This document shows, piece by piece, positions 1-9,329 of a stretch of 64,000 nucleotides of DNA. This stretch comes from Oscillospiraceae bacterium (GTDB lineage: Bacteria; Bacillota; Clostridia; Oscillospirales; Oscillospiraceae): NCBI GenBank assembly GCA_017938625.1, contig JAGBBD010000006.1, positions 109,905-173,904 on the forward strand, written 5' to 3'. The position numbers and the translations under genes are program-made. The notes below the pieces were generated by a model. The model was given only the letters and a program-made list of their open reading frames with translations. It searched no databases and was not told where the DNA came from. The stretch's first letter is position 1, and each line of letters begins with the position of its first letter.

Positions 1-1137
1 ATTGAGCTGGACATCCAGCACGATGTCATCAGAGGTATAAGCTGCGTCGATAAGCGTACGTACTTCGTGCGTAGGTGCCAGCGCCACCGTTCTGGTGTTT
101 TCCGACTGTGTTACTTCGATCTCAGCAATGGGATAGAGCGTGCTCATGACCGTTGCGATTTCGTAGTTTTCAAAGGCATATTCAAACAAATTGATGGTCT
201 CGGGGAAGCTTCTGCGCACCCAGTTGCCGTTTTCGTCCTCTTTGATGGGAGCACCCATCATAATGGACAGCAGCTGCATATTTCCGTCATCGGCAGTGGA
301 CGCAAGGCAGCACTGGGCAGGTGTGGTAAAGCCTGTCTTGATGCCGGCAGCTTTGGAATAACGGTAGTTGTTGGAAGCAGAATCCACCAGCAGCATATTG
401 GTGGAGGTGAGCTTTCTTTCCTCGGACATATTGGTAGCGGGCACAGTGTATTCCGCAACACTAGTGATGGTGCGGAAGTTCTTGTCTTTCAGTGCCTCAC
501 GGGCGATCAAGGACAGATCGTATGCCGTGGTATAATGATCCTCGTCATGCAGACCGTGGGGATTGGCAAAGTGGGTATTGATACAGCCAAGCTCCCGTGC
601 TGTTTCATTCATCAGCTCCACAAAGGCTTCCACAGAGCCGGAGATGTATTCTGCGATCACATGGCAGGCTTCGTTGGCAGAAGCGACCATGGTGCAATAG
701 AGCATATTCTCCAGGGTCATTTCTTCGCCTTCCATCAGATCTGCCGTACTGCCGGACTCGTGCAGATTTTCCAGCGCGGTAGCAGAAACCGTGAGCACAT
801 CGTCCAGCTTGCCGTGTTTCAAAGCCAGATAGCAGGTCATGATCTTGGTCAGAGAAGCAGGATAGTTCTTCTCATGGATATCCAGAGCATAGAGCACCTT
901 GTCAGAAGTAAGTTCAATGAGAATGGCTGCGTGAGGCTCATCCTTAAAAATATCGCTGACATCTGCATATTCCTTAACGACAAAGCCTTCTGAATTTTGA
1001 ATACGCAGCCCGGCAGCAGGATCGACTTCCTCTGCGGGCACTTCTTCCTCAGTCGGCTCAGTTGCGGCAGCGCAGATGACAAGAGAAAACAGCATCAGTA
1101 TAGTTAATAACAGACAGATCCATTTATTTGCTTTCAT
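1..1137 (-). CDS. D-alanyl-D-alanine carboxypeptidase (PBP5/DacF type), 3' end missing
   Basis: Trims the terminal D-Ala from peptidoglycan stem peptides outside the membrane. Reading leftward from ATG at 1137 gives one open frame that runs off the left edge, so only about 379 residues are seen and the C-terminal domain is cut. A signal peptide fills residues 1-25. The three penicillin-binding motifs are in order: SLTK with nucleophile Ser95, SAN at 153-155 and KTG at 267-269. A partial PBP5 C-terminal domain follows. It is divergent from the helix-hairpin-helix gene at 1233. Family assignment is strong; the exact paralogue (dacA, dacB or dacF) is not resolved. Confidence 0.93.
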   Translation of the reverse strand, partial: MKANKWICLLLTILMLFSLVICAAATEPTEEEVPAEEVDPAAGLRIQNSEGFVVKEYADVSDIFKDEPHAAILIELTSDKVLYALDIHEKNYPASLTKIMTCYLALKHGKLDDVLTVSATALENLHESGSTADLMEGEEMTLENMLYCTMVASANEACHVIAEYISGSVEAFVELMNETARELGCINTHFANPHGLHDEDHYTTAYDLSLIAREALKDKNFRTITSVAEYTVPATNMSEERKLTSTNMLLVDSASNNYRYSKAAGIKTGFTTPAQCCLASTADDGNMQLLSIMMGAPIKEDENGNWVRRSFPETINLFEYAFENYEIATVMSTLYPIAEIEVTQSENTRTVALAPTHEVRTLIDAAYTSDDIVLDVQLN

Positions 1138-1232
1138 AGTAACTCCTATTGCATTCGGCATTGCCGAAGTATATTCTTATGTGTTATAATATATCAAAGT
1201 ATACCCAATTGTCAATGAATGGAGGCTCAGGC

Positions 1233-1625
1233 ATGTCGCAGAAAAAACTATCCGCTGTGATATACGGTGTCCTTTTGGCACTTTGCCTGCTTGCCCTTGG
1301 TTACCTTTGGGGATTTAATCAAGCTTCCACGGATGTGACCGTCACGATCATGCCTTCCGAAAATGAAAGACGAGCAGCAGTTGTCAGATCGCAGATCCCT
1401 GTTGAGCAGGGTGCCCTGACGAATGTGATAGATCTTAATACAGCCGATCAGCAAGCGTTGGAAACGCTTCCTGGAATAGGCCCTGCTCTTGCAGAAAGGA
1501 TCCTTGCCTACCGTGACGAGATCGGAGCATTTTCCGCAAAAGAACAGCTGCTGAATGTGGAGGGAATCGGTCAGAAACGATTTGAAGATATTGCGCCATG
1601 GATCACCATAGGAGGAACACCATGA
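1233..1625 (+). CDS. Membrane-anchored helix-hairpin-helix (ComEA-like) protein
   Basis: A 130-residue protein with an N-terminal membrane anchor (about residues 7-25) and a C-terminal helix-hairpin-helix DNA-binding domain. Key residues are the IDLNTAD start, GIGPALAERI and GIGQKRFEDI. It resembles the DNA-binding part of ComEA, the competence DNA receptor, but lacks a SLBB domain. I chose ATG 1233 because GGAGG lies at 1221-1225; an upstream in-frame ATG at 1149 has no such site. The stop overlaps the next start (ATGA at 1622-1625), so it is translationally coupled to the response regulator. A role in DNA uptake is inference. Confidence 0.8.
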   Translation: MSQKKLSAVIYGVLLALCLLALGYLWGFNQASTDVTVTIMPSENERRAAVVRSQIPVEQGALTNVIDLNTADQQALETLPGIGPALAERILAYRDEIGAFSAKEQLLNVEGIGQKRFEDIAPWITIGGTP

Positions 1626-2302
1626 GAATACTTGTTGTTGATGATGAAAGACTGCTGGTCAAGGGCATCAAATTCAATCTGGAAAACGATGGCTACGAGG
1701 TGGTCACAGGCTCGGATGGTGTTGAGGCATTGGAGATCGCATCAAATCAGCAGATCGATCTGATCATTCTGGATCTTATGATGCCGCGGATGGACGGACT
1801 GGAAGCCTGTCAGCGTATCCGGGAGTTTTCTGATGTGCCCATTATCATGCTGACTGCCAAAGCAGACGATATGGATAAGCTTCTGGGCTTTGAGCATGGC
1901 GCAGATGATTATATCACAAAGCCGTTCAACATTTTGGAACTGAAAGCCCGTGTCCGCGCCCTTCTGCGGCGCAGTGGTGGCGGCAGAAAAGAAACGGTCA
2001 AAAACATTCTGACTGTGGATCATATCACTTTGGATGTGGACGCACGCAACGCGCTGAAGGACGGCATCAGCACGGAATTGACGGCAAAGGAGTTTGACCT
2101 TATGGAGCTTCTTATGCGCAATCCCAACCGGGTCTACTCCCGGGAAACGCTGCTTGATACCATTTGGGGATATGAATACCACAGCGAGATCCGCACGGTG
2201 GATGTGCACATCCGCCGCCTGCGTGAGAAGCTGGAGCGAGACCCGGCAGAGCCGGAGCATATTATGACAAAGTGGGGAGTGGGCTACTATTTCAAAGTCT
2301 GA
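1622..2302 (+). CDS. OmpR/PhoB-family response regulator
   Basis: A 226-residue transcription regulator. The receiver domain (1-115) has the acidic pocket D7/D8, phospho-acceptor D51 in LILDLMMP, and K100 in DDYITKPF. The C-terminal winged helix (about 130-224) has the TAKEFDLMELL and TVDVHIRRLREKLE hallmarks of the OmpR class. The start overlaps the stop of the upstream gene by 4 nt. The cognate kinase follows immediately. The regulated genes cannot be told from sequence. Confidence 0.95.
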   Translation: MRILVVDDERLLVKGIKFNLENDGYEVVTGSDGVEALEIASNQQIDLIILDLMMPRMDGLEACQRIREFSDVPIIMLTAKADDMDKLLGFEHGADDYITKPFNILELKARVRALLRRSGGGRKETVKNILTVDHITLDVDARNALKDGISTELTAKEFDLMELLMRNPNRVYSRETLLDTIWGYEYHSEIRTVDVHIRRLREKLERDPAEPEHIMTKWGVGYYFKV

Positions 2303-2357
2303 CGAGCGCCGTTTCCGCCTTCCTGTCAGCAGTCAGCTGCGAAGTGCGGCGGCATAT

Positions 2358-3704
2358 GTGATCTTGACTTCTCTCATGCTCCTGTTCCTCAACATCTACT
2401 CCGCAAGCACCACGAGAGATCTGATCTATCGTGGCAAGGAAGCATCCCTCTGGGATAAAGCGCAGATGATATCTTCTGCGTTCTCGGGCATAGAGAGTTT
2501 AAACGAAGAAAATACCGAACAGGTCATATCGGTTCTTGGTGATCTGAATGTTTCCCGAGTGATGATCACAGACGGCGTGGGAGCAACGCTCTATGATTCC
2601 CACCCGGAGCTGGAGCAGGCACCGCAGCAAAAGATCACAGAAGCGTTGCAGGGGATGGATGTATTCCAATGCCTGTATGACGCGGGTGTTCTGGAAAGTC
2701 ATGCTGCAGCACCGGTCATGGTCTATGGCAGAGCCATGGGCTGTGTCTACATCTATGATGTGGATGCTGACCAAGGTGCCATCATTCAATCTCTGGAAAC
2801 GACCATCGTGCGCATTTCCTTTGCGGTGGAAGCAGTTCTGGTGCTGTTTTCTGTCTTGTTTGCGTTTACTTCCTCTAAAAAAATGCGGCGGATTCTTGCA
2901 TCTATGCAGAAGGCAAGAGAGGGCGAATACAGTCATAAGATCAAGTTCCATGGCACAGACGAATATGGCTTGATTGCAGGGGAGTTCAATAAACTGACAG
3001 ACAGGCTTCAGATCTCGGAGCAGGCGCAGCGTCAGTTTGTTTCCGATGCATCTCATGAACTGAAAACGCCTCTGGCATCCATTAAGCTGCTGTCTGATTC
3101 TGTTCTGCAAAATGAGATGGATGCGGAGACCATGCGCGAATTCGTGGCGGATATCGGCAATGAAGCCGATCGTCTGACTCGTCTGACCCAGAAACTGCTT
3201 GCGATCTCCAAAGCGGAGCGGGTAGACCAGGAGCATGAAGTGGTGGATCTGGCACAGGTCATTTCCAAGGTGTTTAAAATGCTGGTCTCTTTGGCTGACA
3301 CCAGAGGAATTCGTCTGACCTGTAATATGGAGCGCACCTGTACAGTGCTGACCATGGAAGATGATATGTATCAGATCGTTTTCAATTTGGTGGAAAACGC
3401 CATCAAGTATAATCGTGATGAGGGTCTGGTCCATGTGGATCTGAAGCAGACGGAAGAAGATGTGATTCTGACTGTGGAAGACACGGGCATTGGCATTCCG
3501 GAAGACGCGCTGGAGCACGTATTTGAGCGTTTCTATCGTGTGGATAAGGCAAGAAGCCGCGCGCAAGGCGGTTCCGGTCTTGGATTAAGCATCGTGCAGG
3601 AGCTTGTCTGCAGAAACTACGGCACGATCCAAGTCGAGCGCCGCGAAGAAGGCGGCACGCGCTTTATTGTGACCTTCCCCAATTTTGATATGGACGAAAA
3701 ATAA
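2358..3704 (+). CDS. Sensor histidine kinase, partner of the upstream regulator
   Basis: Membrane-bound HisKA kinase. From GTG 2358 it has a TM segment (about 2-14), an extracytoplasmic sensor region, a second TM (about 150-171), HAMP, H-box SDASHELKTPL with phospho-His233, N-box NLVENAIKYN, G1 DTGIGIP, F-box FERFYR and G2 GSGLGLSI. The frame is open upstream of 2358 back into the regulator gene, and the residues there (RRFRLPVSSQLRSAAAY) look like a normal basic N-terminus. The true start may therefore be a non-standard codon upstream, overlapping the regulator. Ligand unknown. Confidence 0.93.
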   Translation: MILTSLMLLFLNIYSASTTRDLIYRGKEASLWDKAQMISSAFSGIESLNEENTEQVISVLGDLNVSRVMITDGVGATLYDSHPELEQAPQQKITEALQGMDVFQCLYDAGVLESHAAAPVMVYGRAMGCVYIYDVDADQGAIIQSLETTIVRISFAVEAVLVLFSVLFAFTSSKKMRRILASMQKAREGEYSHKIKFHGTDEYGLIAGEFNKLTDRLQISEQAQRQFVSDASHELKTPLASIKLLSDSVLQNEMDAETMREFVADIGNEADRLTRLTQKLLAISKAERVDQEHEVVDLAQVISKVFKMLVSLADTRGIRLTCNMERTCTVLTMEDDMYQIVFNLVENAIKYNRDEGLVHVDLKQTEEDVILTVEDTGIGIPEDALEHVFERFYRVDKARSRAQGGSGLGLSIVQELVCRNYGTIQVERREEGGTRFIVTFPNFDMDEK

Positions 3705-3724
3705 AAGCGGCTTTGCCGCTTTTA
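3703..3724. terminator. Bidirectional hairpin terminator
   Basis: AAAAGCGG, a CTTT loop and CCGCTTTT, followed by a T-run on the plus strand and preceded by an A-run. It separates the convergent kinase and AraC genes. Confidence 0.85.
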
Positions 3725-4569
3725 TTTTTTCCCTTCAAGGGTCTTTCTCAGATGGGACAGATCGTAAAACCCGCAAACCTGCGCGACCTGTGTCTTGGTC
3801 ACAAGAGGATCCTCCAGCATTTCAAGTGCCTTCTTTTTTCTGTATTGTGCCAGATATTGCATAGGAGAACATCCGCACATGGTATGAAAGCTGCGCAGAA
3901 ACGTGGAGCGTGAAAGAAATACTCGCTTGTAAAGATCCTCTGTGCTGATAGGGGAAGCATAATTCCTGTGAATATACTCCAAAGCATCCAGAATTTGCTG
4001 TTCATACTTGGCACGCTTTTTGGTGTCGTCAGCAGTTTGCCTGCTGAGCAAAATGGAGCAGGTATAGAGGATCTTCCACAGAAGATGCAGGCGAAAAGCT
4101 TCATTTCCGGGTTTGTTAAAAGGATGATCATCACGGAGCAAGTCCAGATCGTCTTGAAGCATCATCAGATCCTTTTGCTGCAGCTGCAAAAAAGGGGATG
4201 TGTGAGAGGCTGCGCGCAAATACGGCTCAATTTCCGTGAACAGCAGAAATCTTCCACGCAGCAGGCGTCCTTCAGTTCTTTTTGAATGACTTCGGGACGG
4301 ACAAGAATGTGGAACACATCCATGTTTTCTGTGTCATAATAGGCATGAGGAACCATGGGAGGAATGATAAAGACAGCACCTGCTTTGACAGGAAGAGATG
4401 TGCCCATGATTTGATGCACGCCTCTGCCGGACAGGACGATATTGATCTCATAGAAGCTGTGGGTGTGCAGACAGATGGCATAATCGTGATAGGGGAATGC
4501 ACGTACCTGCTCTTCCGGAGATCTGAAGTTATAATCTATGTCGCAATGAAATGTGATATCGGTTTGCAT
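3722..4569 (-). pseudogene. AraC-family regulator split by a frameshift
   Basis: Two reading frames on the minus strand together make one normal-length AraC regulator. The 5' part from ATG 4569 (GGAGG just upstream) encodes the cupin sensor (HTHSFYEINIVLSG, PPMVPHAYY) and runs out of frame near 4250. The 3' part encodes the double helix-turn-helix (SRSTFLRSFHTMCGCSPMQYL). A one-base shift close to 4255-4265 (around GACGCCTGCTGCG) would join them into KELKDA followed by GRFLLFTEIEPYLRAA. It is divergent from the glycyl-radical enzyme gene and would be expected to control it. Either a real inactivating mutation or a sequencing error. Confidence 0.85.
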
Positions 4570-4618
4570 AGTACCTCCGTTTGAAACGCTTGTACCTGTT
4601 TTTGAAATATATCCTTGT

Positions 4619-4646
4619 TTGATTATACCGAAATGCTTGGTATAAT
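4619..4646 (+). promoter_or_regulatory. Sigma70-type promoter of the glycyl-radical enzyme operon
   Basis: TTGATT at 4619-4624, a 16-nt spacer, and TATAAT at 4641-4646, about 30 nt before the start codon. It lies in the 106-nt divergent gap with the AraC gene. Confidence 0.65.
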
Positions 4647-4675
4647 GCAAATATAAAATAAGAAGGAGTGTGCTT

Positions 4676-6757
4676 ATGGATCGTTTCGAACGTATCTGCA
4701 TTTTGCGGGAAGGTGCAGTCGCACCGAGCATTACATACGATGAGTTTCGTCTGCACTTTTTTATGTATTTTCAAGAGCGTGGCATTGCCATTACGCAGGA
4801 GACCTACGGTGACGGTTACCTGTATGCTTGTTCCCGCGTGACACCCGTCATTGGCAGAGAGGAACTGATCGTAGGCAGAGCACTTTCAGAACTGTCTCCG
4901 GAGGATGCGGCTCTCTGGCAGCAGACCTATGAGCGCATTTCCGATGATGCTGCCGAAGAAGCGGGCATTGGACAGGATTCTCATATGTCTATTGATTATG
5001 ATATGCTTTTGCGTTGTGGTATCAATGGCATTTTAAAAAGGATAGACTCCTTTGACGCCACACCTTTTTATATCTCCTGCCGTAAGTGCCTGCAGGGCGT
5101 TGCACTGCTTTCGCAGCGTTATGCGGCTCTGGCGCAGGAGCTGGCGCTGCAGGAAACGAATGAAAGAAGGGCACAGGAGCTGCGTACCATCGCCGCTATC
5201 TGCGCCAAAGTTCCCATGGAGCCGGCAGAAAGCTTCTATGAAGCGGTGCAGGCTGTCCATTTTGTGACCTATTGTCTTTCTTATGCGCCCATTCGTGCGT
5301 ACTATCAGCAGTATCAGTTGGGTCATCCGGATCGGTATCTGCTGCCGTTCTATGAAAAAGACCTTGCTGCAGGAACGCTGACCGGGGAGGAAGCGCAGGA
5401 ACTTCTGGATTGCCTTGGTATTCAGATCAATCGCCGTGTACCTCGAGGACTTTCCAGCGGATACATGGTAGGCGGTCGGGATGAGGCGGGCAATACGGTC
5501 TGCAATGACCTGACAATGATGGGATTACAGGTGATCGGAGACGTTCGACTGGTCTATCCTGCAGTGGGTCTTTGCTATCACAAAGATATGCCCGATAAAG
5601 TTTTGGAAAAAGCTTGTGAACTTCTGGCACAGGGCTGCTCTCACCCTGCCATTTTCAATGATGATGTCATTCAGGCAGGACTTTTGGAATATGGAGTTCC
5701 GCAGAAGGACACCTGTAACTATATCCACAGCACTTGTGTGGAGATCACACCGGTGGGTGCTTCCAATGTTTGGGTGGCAAGCCCTTACACAAACCTTGCA
5801 CAGATATTGCTTGATGCCATGGATCGGGAGTATTCCGCATTTGCTGCGTTCTTGCAGCAGATCAAGGATGATCTGAAAAAAATCATTGGCAAAAACTTCT
5901 TGGATTACAACGAAAAGAGAAAATACCGCGCAGAGCATTGTTTCAATCCGCTTTTGTCCTGCTTTGTGGACGATTGCCTTGCATCGGGCAGGGATATTGA
6001 GCACGGAGGTGCGCGATATAACTGGATCATGCCCAGCTTCGTGGGTATGGGTAATCTGGCAGATTCCTTGTATGCAGTCAAGACGGTGGTCTTTGATAAA
6101 AAAGAAATGACCATGGTGCAGCTGAAAAAGGTCTTGGATCAGAATTTTGAAGGAAACGAGACCTTGCGTCTTCGTCTGCTCCATACCATTGCCAAATACG
6201 GAAATGACCATGATGAAGTGGATGAACTTGTCAAAGAAATGACCGGGTTTTTGGTGGAATGCTGCAAAGAGCACACGCCGATCTATCAAAATGCCCGTCT
6301 TGTGCCCAGCGTCTTCTGCTGGGTCAAGCATGAAATGTTTGGCTCCCAGACCGGCGCGACTCCGGACGGCAGACCGGCAGGCTTCCCTTTGGGTGACGGC
6401 TCCGGTCCTTGCCAGGGCAGAGAAAAACATGGCCCCACCGCATCGATTCTCTCCAGCACCAAATGGTCTCACAAAGAACTGATCGGCGGTGTGGCGGTCA
6501 ATATGAAATTCAGCAAAAAGCATATGACCGGCGCATCCTGCCAAAAGATCATTGCCCTCATTAAGACTTATATGGCACGGGGCGGTTTTCAGCTGCAGAT
6601 CAACGTGTTGGATGGCGAGACTCTGCGGAAGGCAAAACAGCAGCCGGAGCAGTATGGTGATCTGGTGGTACGCATTGGCGGCTACAGCGATTACTTTGTC
6701 CATCTGTCGGAAAATATGCAGGACGAAGTGATCCTGCGCACAGAGCATGAGGTGTGA
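4676..6757 (+). CDS. Glycyl-radical enzyme of the pyruvate formate-lyase superfamily, substrate unknown
   Basis: A 693-residue radical enzyme. The C-terminal glycyl-radical motif VVRIGGYSDYF has the radical Gly near residue 668. The active-site loop has Cys near residue 354 in STCVEITPVG. Cys-Val-Glu is the pattern of the dehydratase/eliminase branch, where the Glu acts as base; PFL itself has two adjacent Cys. The protein is shorter than typical PFL (about 760), HypD or CutC (about 790-850). I chose ATG 4676 because AAGGAG lies at 4663-4668. Its activase follows immediately and a broken AraC gene lies divergently. The neighbouring aspartase and Lrp genes hint at amino-acid metabolism, which is inference. 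Confidence 0.9.
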   Translation: MDRFERICILREGAVAPSITYDEFRLHFFMYFQERGIAITQETYGDGYLYACSRVTPVIGREELIVGRALSELSPEDAALWQQTYERISDDAAEEAGIGQDSHMSIDYDMLLRCGINGILKRIDSFDATPFYISCRKCLQGVALLSQRYAALAQELALQETNERRAQELRTIAAICAKVPMEPAESFYEAVQAVHFVTYCLSYAPIRAYYQQYQLGHPDRYLLPFYEKDLAAGTLTGEEAQELLDCLGIQINRRVPRGLSSGYMVGGRDEAGNTVCNDLTMMGLQVIGDVRLVYPAVGLCYHKDMPDKVLEKACELLAQGCSHPAIFNDDVIQAGLLEYGVPQKDTCNYIHSTCVEITPVGASNVWVASPYTNLAQILLDAMDREYSAFAAFLQQIKDDLKKIIGKNFLDYNEKRKYRAEHCFNPLLSCFVDDCLASGRDIEHGGARYNWIMPSFVGMGNLADSLYAVKTVVFDKKEMTMVQLKKVLDQNFEGNETLRLRLLHTIAKYGNDHDEVDELVKEMTGFLVECCKEHTPIYQNARLVPSVFCWVKHEMFGSQTGATPDGRPAGFPLGDGSGPCQGREKHGPTASILSSTKWSHKELIGGVAVNMKFSKKHMTGASCQKIIALIKTYMARGGFQLQINVLDGETLRKAKQQPEQYGDLVVRIGGYSDYFVHLSENMQDEVILRTEHEV

Positions 6758-6761
6758 TCCT

Positions 6762-7658
6762 ATGGAAACGGGAATGATTTCCAATATCCAGCGGTTTTGT
6801 CTGGATGACGGGCCGGGAATCAGGACGACTGTTTTCCTGAAGGGATGCTTTCTTCGCTGCAGTTGGTGTCATAATCCGGAGACAAAAGAGCAAAAGAAAG
6901 AGCTGTTCTTTGACGCGGAAAAATGTATCCGCTGCGGTGCCTGCGCCGCGGTATGCGAAAACCATGCGCACAAAATAGGACAGCTGCACGATCATGATCG
7001 ACAGCTGTGCAGCGTTTGTGGTGTATGTACACGGAACTGCCCTGTAAATGCATTGGAGGTCACAGGAACAGAAATGACTGTGCAGCAGGTCATGGAGCAG
7101 GTGCTGCGTGATCGTGTGTTCTATGAAAATTCCATGGGCGGCATGACGCTGTCCGGCGGAGAACCGCTGCTGCAGTCGGAGTTTTCACGGCATCTTTTGC
7201 AGCAAGCAAAAAACGCAGGGCTTCACACCTGTGTGGAGACCTGCGGATATGGCAGCACAGATGCCTTGCATCGAATCGCAGAAGTGACAGATCTGTTTTT
7301 GTTTGACTGGAAGCTGACCGATCCTGCGCTTCATAAGAAATACACGGGTGTGGATAACCGCAAGATCAAGGAACACCTTCTGCTTCTTGATGAATGGGGA
7401 AAGTCTGTGGTGCTTCGCTGTCCTGTGATTCCCGGCATCAATGATACGCAGTCACACTTTGAAGGCATCGCAGATCTTGCAAATACACTGCATGCGATCC
7501 TTTCGGTGGAAATCATGCCATATCACGATCTTGGTGCCGATAAAAGCAGACGCCTTGCGGCGTATGCAGATACATTCCCTGTGCCTGCTGACGACGAAAA
7601 ACACAAGTGGGAACGTGTTTTGCAAAAACTGACAGAAAAACAAATAAAAATTGGGTGA
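6762..7658 (+). CDS. Glycyl-radical enzyme activating enzyme (radical SAM)
   Basis: Installs the glycyl radical on the upstream enzyme using S-adenosylmethionine. The radical SAM motif CxxxCxxC is seen as CFLRCSWCH near residue 27. A ferredoxin-like insert follows with two Cys clusters (CIRCGACAAVC and CSVCGVCTRNC), as in the dehydratase-type activases. GGMTLSGGEPLLQ is the GGE motif. ATG 6762 has an SD-like GAGGTG at 6750-6755; an earlier in-frame ATG at 6747 overlaps the preceding stop. Same operon as the enzyme, with 4 nt between stop and start. Confidence 0.94.
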   Translation: METGMISNIQRFCLDDGPGIRTTVFLKGCFLRCSWCHNPETKEQKKELFFDAEKCIRCGACAAVCENHAHKIGQLHDHDRQLCSVCGVCTRNCPVNALEVTGTEMTVQQVMEQVLRDRVFYENSMGGMTLSGGEPLLQSEFSRHLLQQAKNAGLHTCVETCGYGSTDALHRIAEVTDLFLFDWKLTDPALHKKYTGVDNRKIKEHLLLLDEWGKSVVLRCPVIPGINDTQSHFEGIADLANTLHAILSVEIMPYHDLGADKSRRLAAYADTFPVPADDEKHKWERVLQKLTEKQIKIG

Positions 7659-7680
7659 ACGCGTATTGCGTTCACCCAAT
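7650..7680. terminator. Bidirectional terminator between activase and aspartase
   Basis: Perfect inverted repeat ATTGGGTGAACGC / GCGTTCACCCAAT with a 5-nt loop. An A-run on one side and T-rich sequence on the other serve both convergent genes. Confidence 0.88.
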
Positions 7681-7686
7681 ATCTTT

Positions 7687-9087
7687 TTAGGTAAGGCTTT
7701 CACCGGGAACAGTCAGATGGAAGGGATCAAGCACTTCATCGAGCTGCTTCTCATCCAGAAGCTTTTCTTCCTCCACCAGCTCACGGACGGTCTTGTCTGT
7801 CTTCAGAGCGGTCTTGGCAATGTCGGCAGCGTGCTTATAGCCAATGTGAGGTGTCAGAGCGGTGACGGTGCACACACTGTGGTCAAGCAGATACTGGCAG
7901 CGCTCTGCATTGGCAGTGATGCCCACGATGCAGTTGTCCACCAGAGTCTTGATCGCGCCGGTCATGGCGGTGATGGACTCAAACAGACGATAGAAAGCCA
8001 CAGGCTCAAAAGCGTTCAGCTCCAGCTGACCTGCTTCTGCGCACATGGTGATGGTCATGTCGTTGCCGATGACGGCGTAAGCCACCTGAGAAACCACTTC
8101 GGGGATAACGGGATTGACCTTGCCGGGCATGATGGAGCTGCCGTTCTGCATGGCGGGCAGATTGATCTCACCGAAGCCCGTTCTGGGACCGGAGGACATG
8201 AGGCGCAGGTCGTTGCACATCTTGGAGAGGGTAACGGCACAGGCCTTGAGCATACCGGAAACAGCGACAATGCCGTCCAGGTTCTGTGTGCCGTCCACCA
8301 GGTCGGTGTTGTTGGTCACGGCAATGCCGGAAGCATCGGAAACATCACGGGCGATGTCTTCCAGATAAGCAGCAGGCACGTTGATGGCAGTGCCGATAGC
8401 AGTAGCGCCCATGTTCAGAACAGAGATCTGATCGCGGACGCGGCTGATGCGCTGCAGATCACGGGTGATGGCAGAAGCGTATGCATGGAACTCCTGACCC
8501 AGACGAATGGGAACAGCGTCCTGCAGCTGGGTACGACCGACTTTCAGAATGTCGTTGAACTCATCGGCCTTATCCAGCAAAGCTGCGTTCAGACGATGCA
8601 GCTGCTCCAGAAGCTCGGGAATCAGAGCCAGAGCTGCCAGCTTGCCGGAGGAGGGATAAATGTCGTTGGTGGACTGGGACATATTCACATGATCGTTAGG
8701 ATGCACGATGGAGTAATCACCCTTCTTGCCACCGAGGATCTCGATGGCGCGGTTGGCGATGACTTCGTTGGCATTCATGTTGGCAGAGGTGCCGGCGCCG
8801 CCCTGAATGGGATCGACGATGAACTGGTCATGGAATTTGCCGGCCATGATATCATCACAGGCTTCCACAATGGCATCACAGATCTTGCGGTCGAGAATAC
8901 CTGCACGATTGTTTGCATAGGCGCTGGCCTTTTTCAGTGCAGCGAGCATCTTGATCTGCATGGAATGCATCCGGTTGCCGGTGATATTAAAATTCAGATG
9001 ACCGCGCAGAGACTGTACGCCGTAATAGGCGTCTTCGGGGACATTCAAAGTGCCGATGGAGTCGGCTTCAAGGCGCATATTAGCCAT
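7687..9087 (-). CDS. aspA: Aspartate ammonia-lyase
   Basis: Converts L-aspartate to fumarate and ammonia in the cytoplasm. The 466-residue protein matches the fumarase/aspartase superfamily throughout. GTSANMNANEVIANRA and HPNDHVNMSQSTNDIYP form the substrate site, and the signature loop is GSSIMPGKVNP. The DHVNMSQSTND form and the overall length favour aspartase over fumarase. ATG 9087 is preceded by AAGGAAG. It is divergent from the Lrp/AsnC regulator, which is a natural candidate controller. Confidence 0.9.
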   Translation of the reverse strand: MANMRLEADSIGTLNVPEDAYYGVQSLRGHLNFNITGNRMHSMQIKMLAALKKASAYANNRAGILDRKICDAIVEACDDIMAGKFHDQFIVDPIQGGAGTSANMNANEVIANRAIEILGGKKGDYSIVHPNDHVNMSQSTNDIYPSSGKLAALALIPELLEQLHRLNAALLDKADEFNDILKVGRTQLQDAVPIRLGQEFHAYASAITRDLQRISRVRDQISVLNMGATAIGTAINVPAAYLEDIARDVSDASGIAVTNNTDLVDGTQNLDGIVAVSGMLKACAVTLSKMCNDLRLMSSGPRTGFGEINLPAMQNGSSIMPGKVNPVIPEVVSQVAYAVIGNDMTITMCAEAGQLELNAFEPVAFYRLFESITAMTGAIKTLVDNCIVGITANAERCQYLLDHSVCTVTALTPHIGYKHAADIAKTALKTDKTVRELVEEEKLLDEKQLDEVLDPFHLTVPGESLT

Positions 9088-9277
9088 GGTGGAACTTCCT
9101 TTCGTGTTTAATTTCGCGAACATCATACTGTTTGTAAAACCGGTTGTAAATATCACGTTTTAAAATTGAAAGATAAAAATACTTTTGGGTATTTGCAAAA
9201 AAGAAATAAAAGTTGAACGGGAATGTAACTTTAAAAAATTAAGTGTGTCATAAGAATACAGAGAAAAGAATCTCTTC

Positions 9278-9306
9278 TTGCAAAATAAAAGCAATAAAGA
9301 TATAAT
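9278..9306 (+). promoter_or_regulatory. Promoter of the Lrp/AsnC gene
   Basis: TTGCAA 9278-9283, a 17-nt spacer, and consensus TATAAT 9301-9306. The 242-nt gap to aspA (9088-9329) is AT-rich and holds this promoter. I see no clear aspA promoter. Confidence 0.7.
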
Positions 9307-9329
9307 ATTATCGAATGGAGGCGATAGGG

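Noticed and set aside
1149-1232. Longer N-terminus for the helix-hairpin-helix protein
   Set aside because: GGAGG at 1221-1225 supports ATG 1233; the extension has no such site and spoils the membrane anchor.
5525-6784. A 419-codon minus-strand frame opposite the glycyl-radical enzyme
   Set aside because: Shadow of a well-supported gene.
7651-9111. A 486-codon plus-strand frame opposite aspA
   Set aside because: Antisense shadow of aspartase; the translation is His/Gly-rich without domains.
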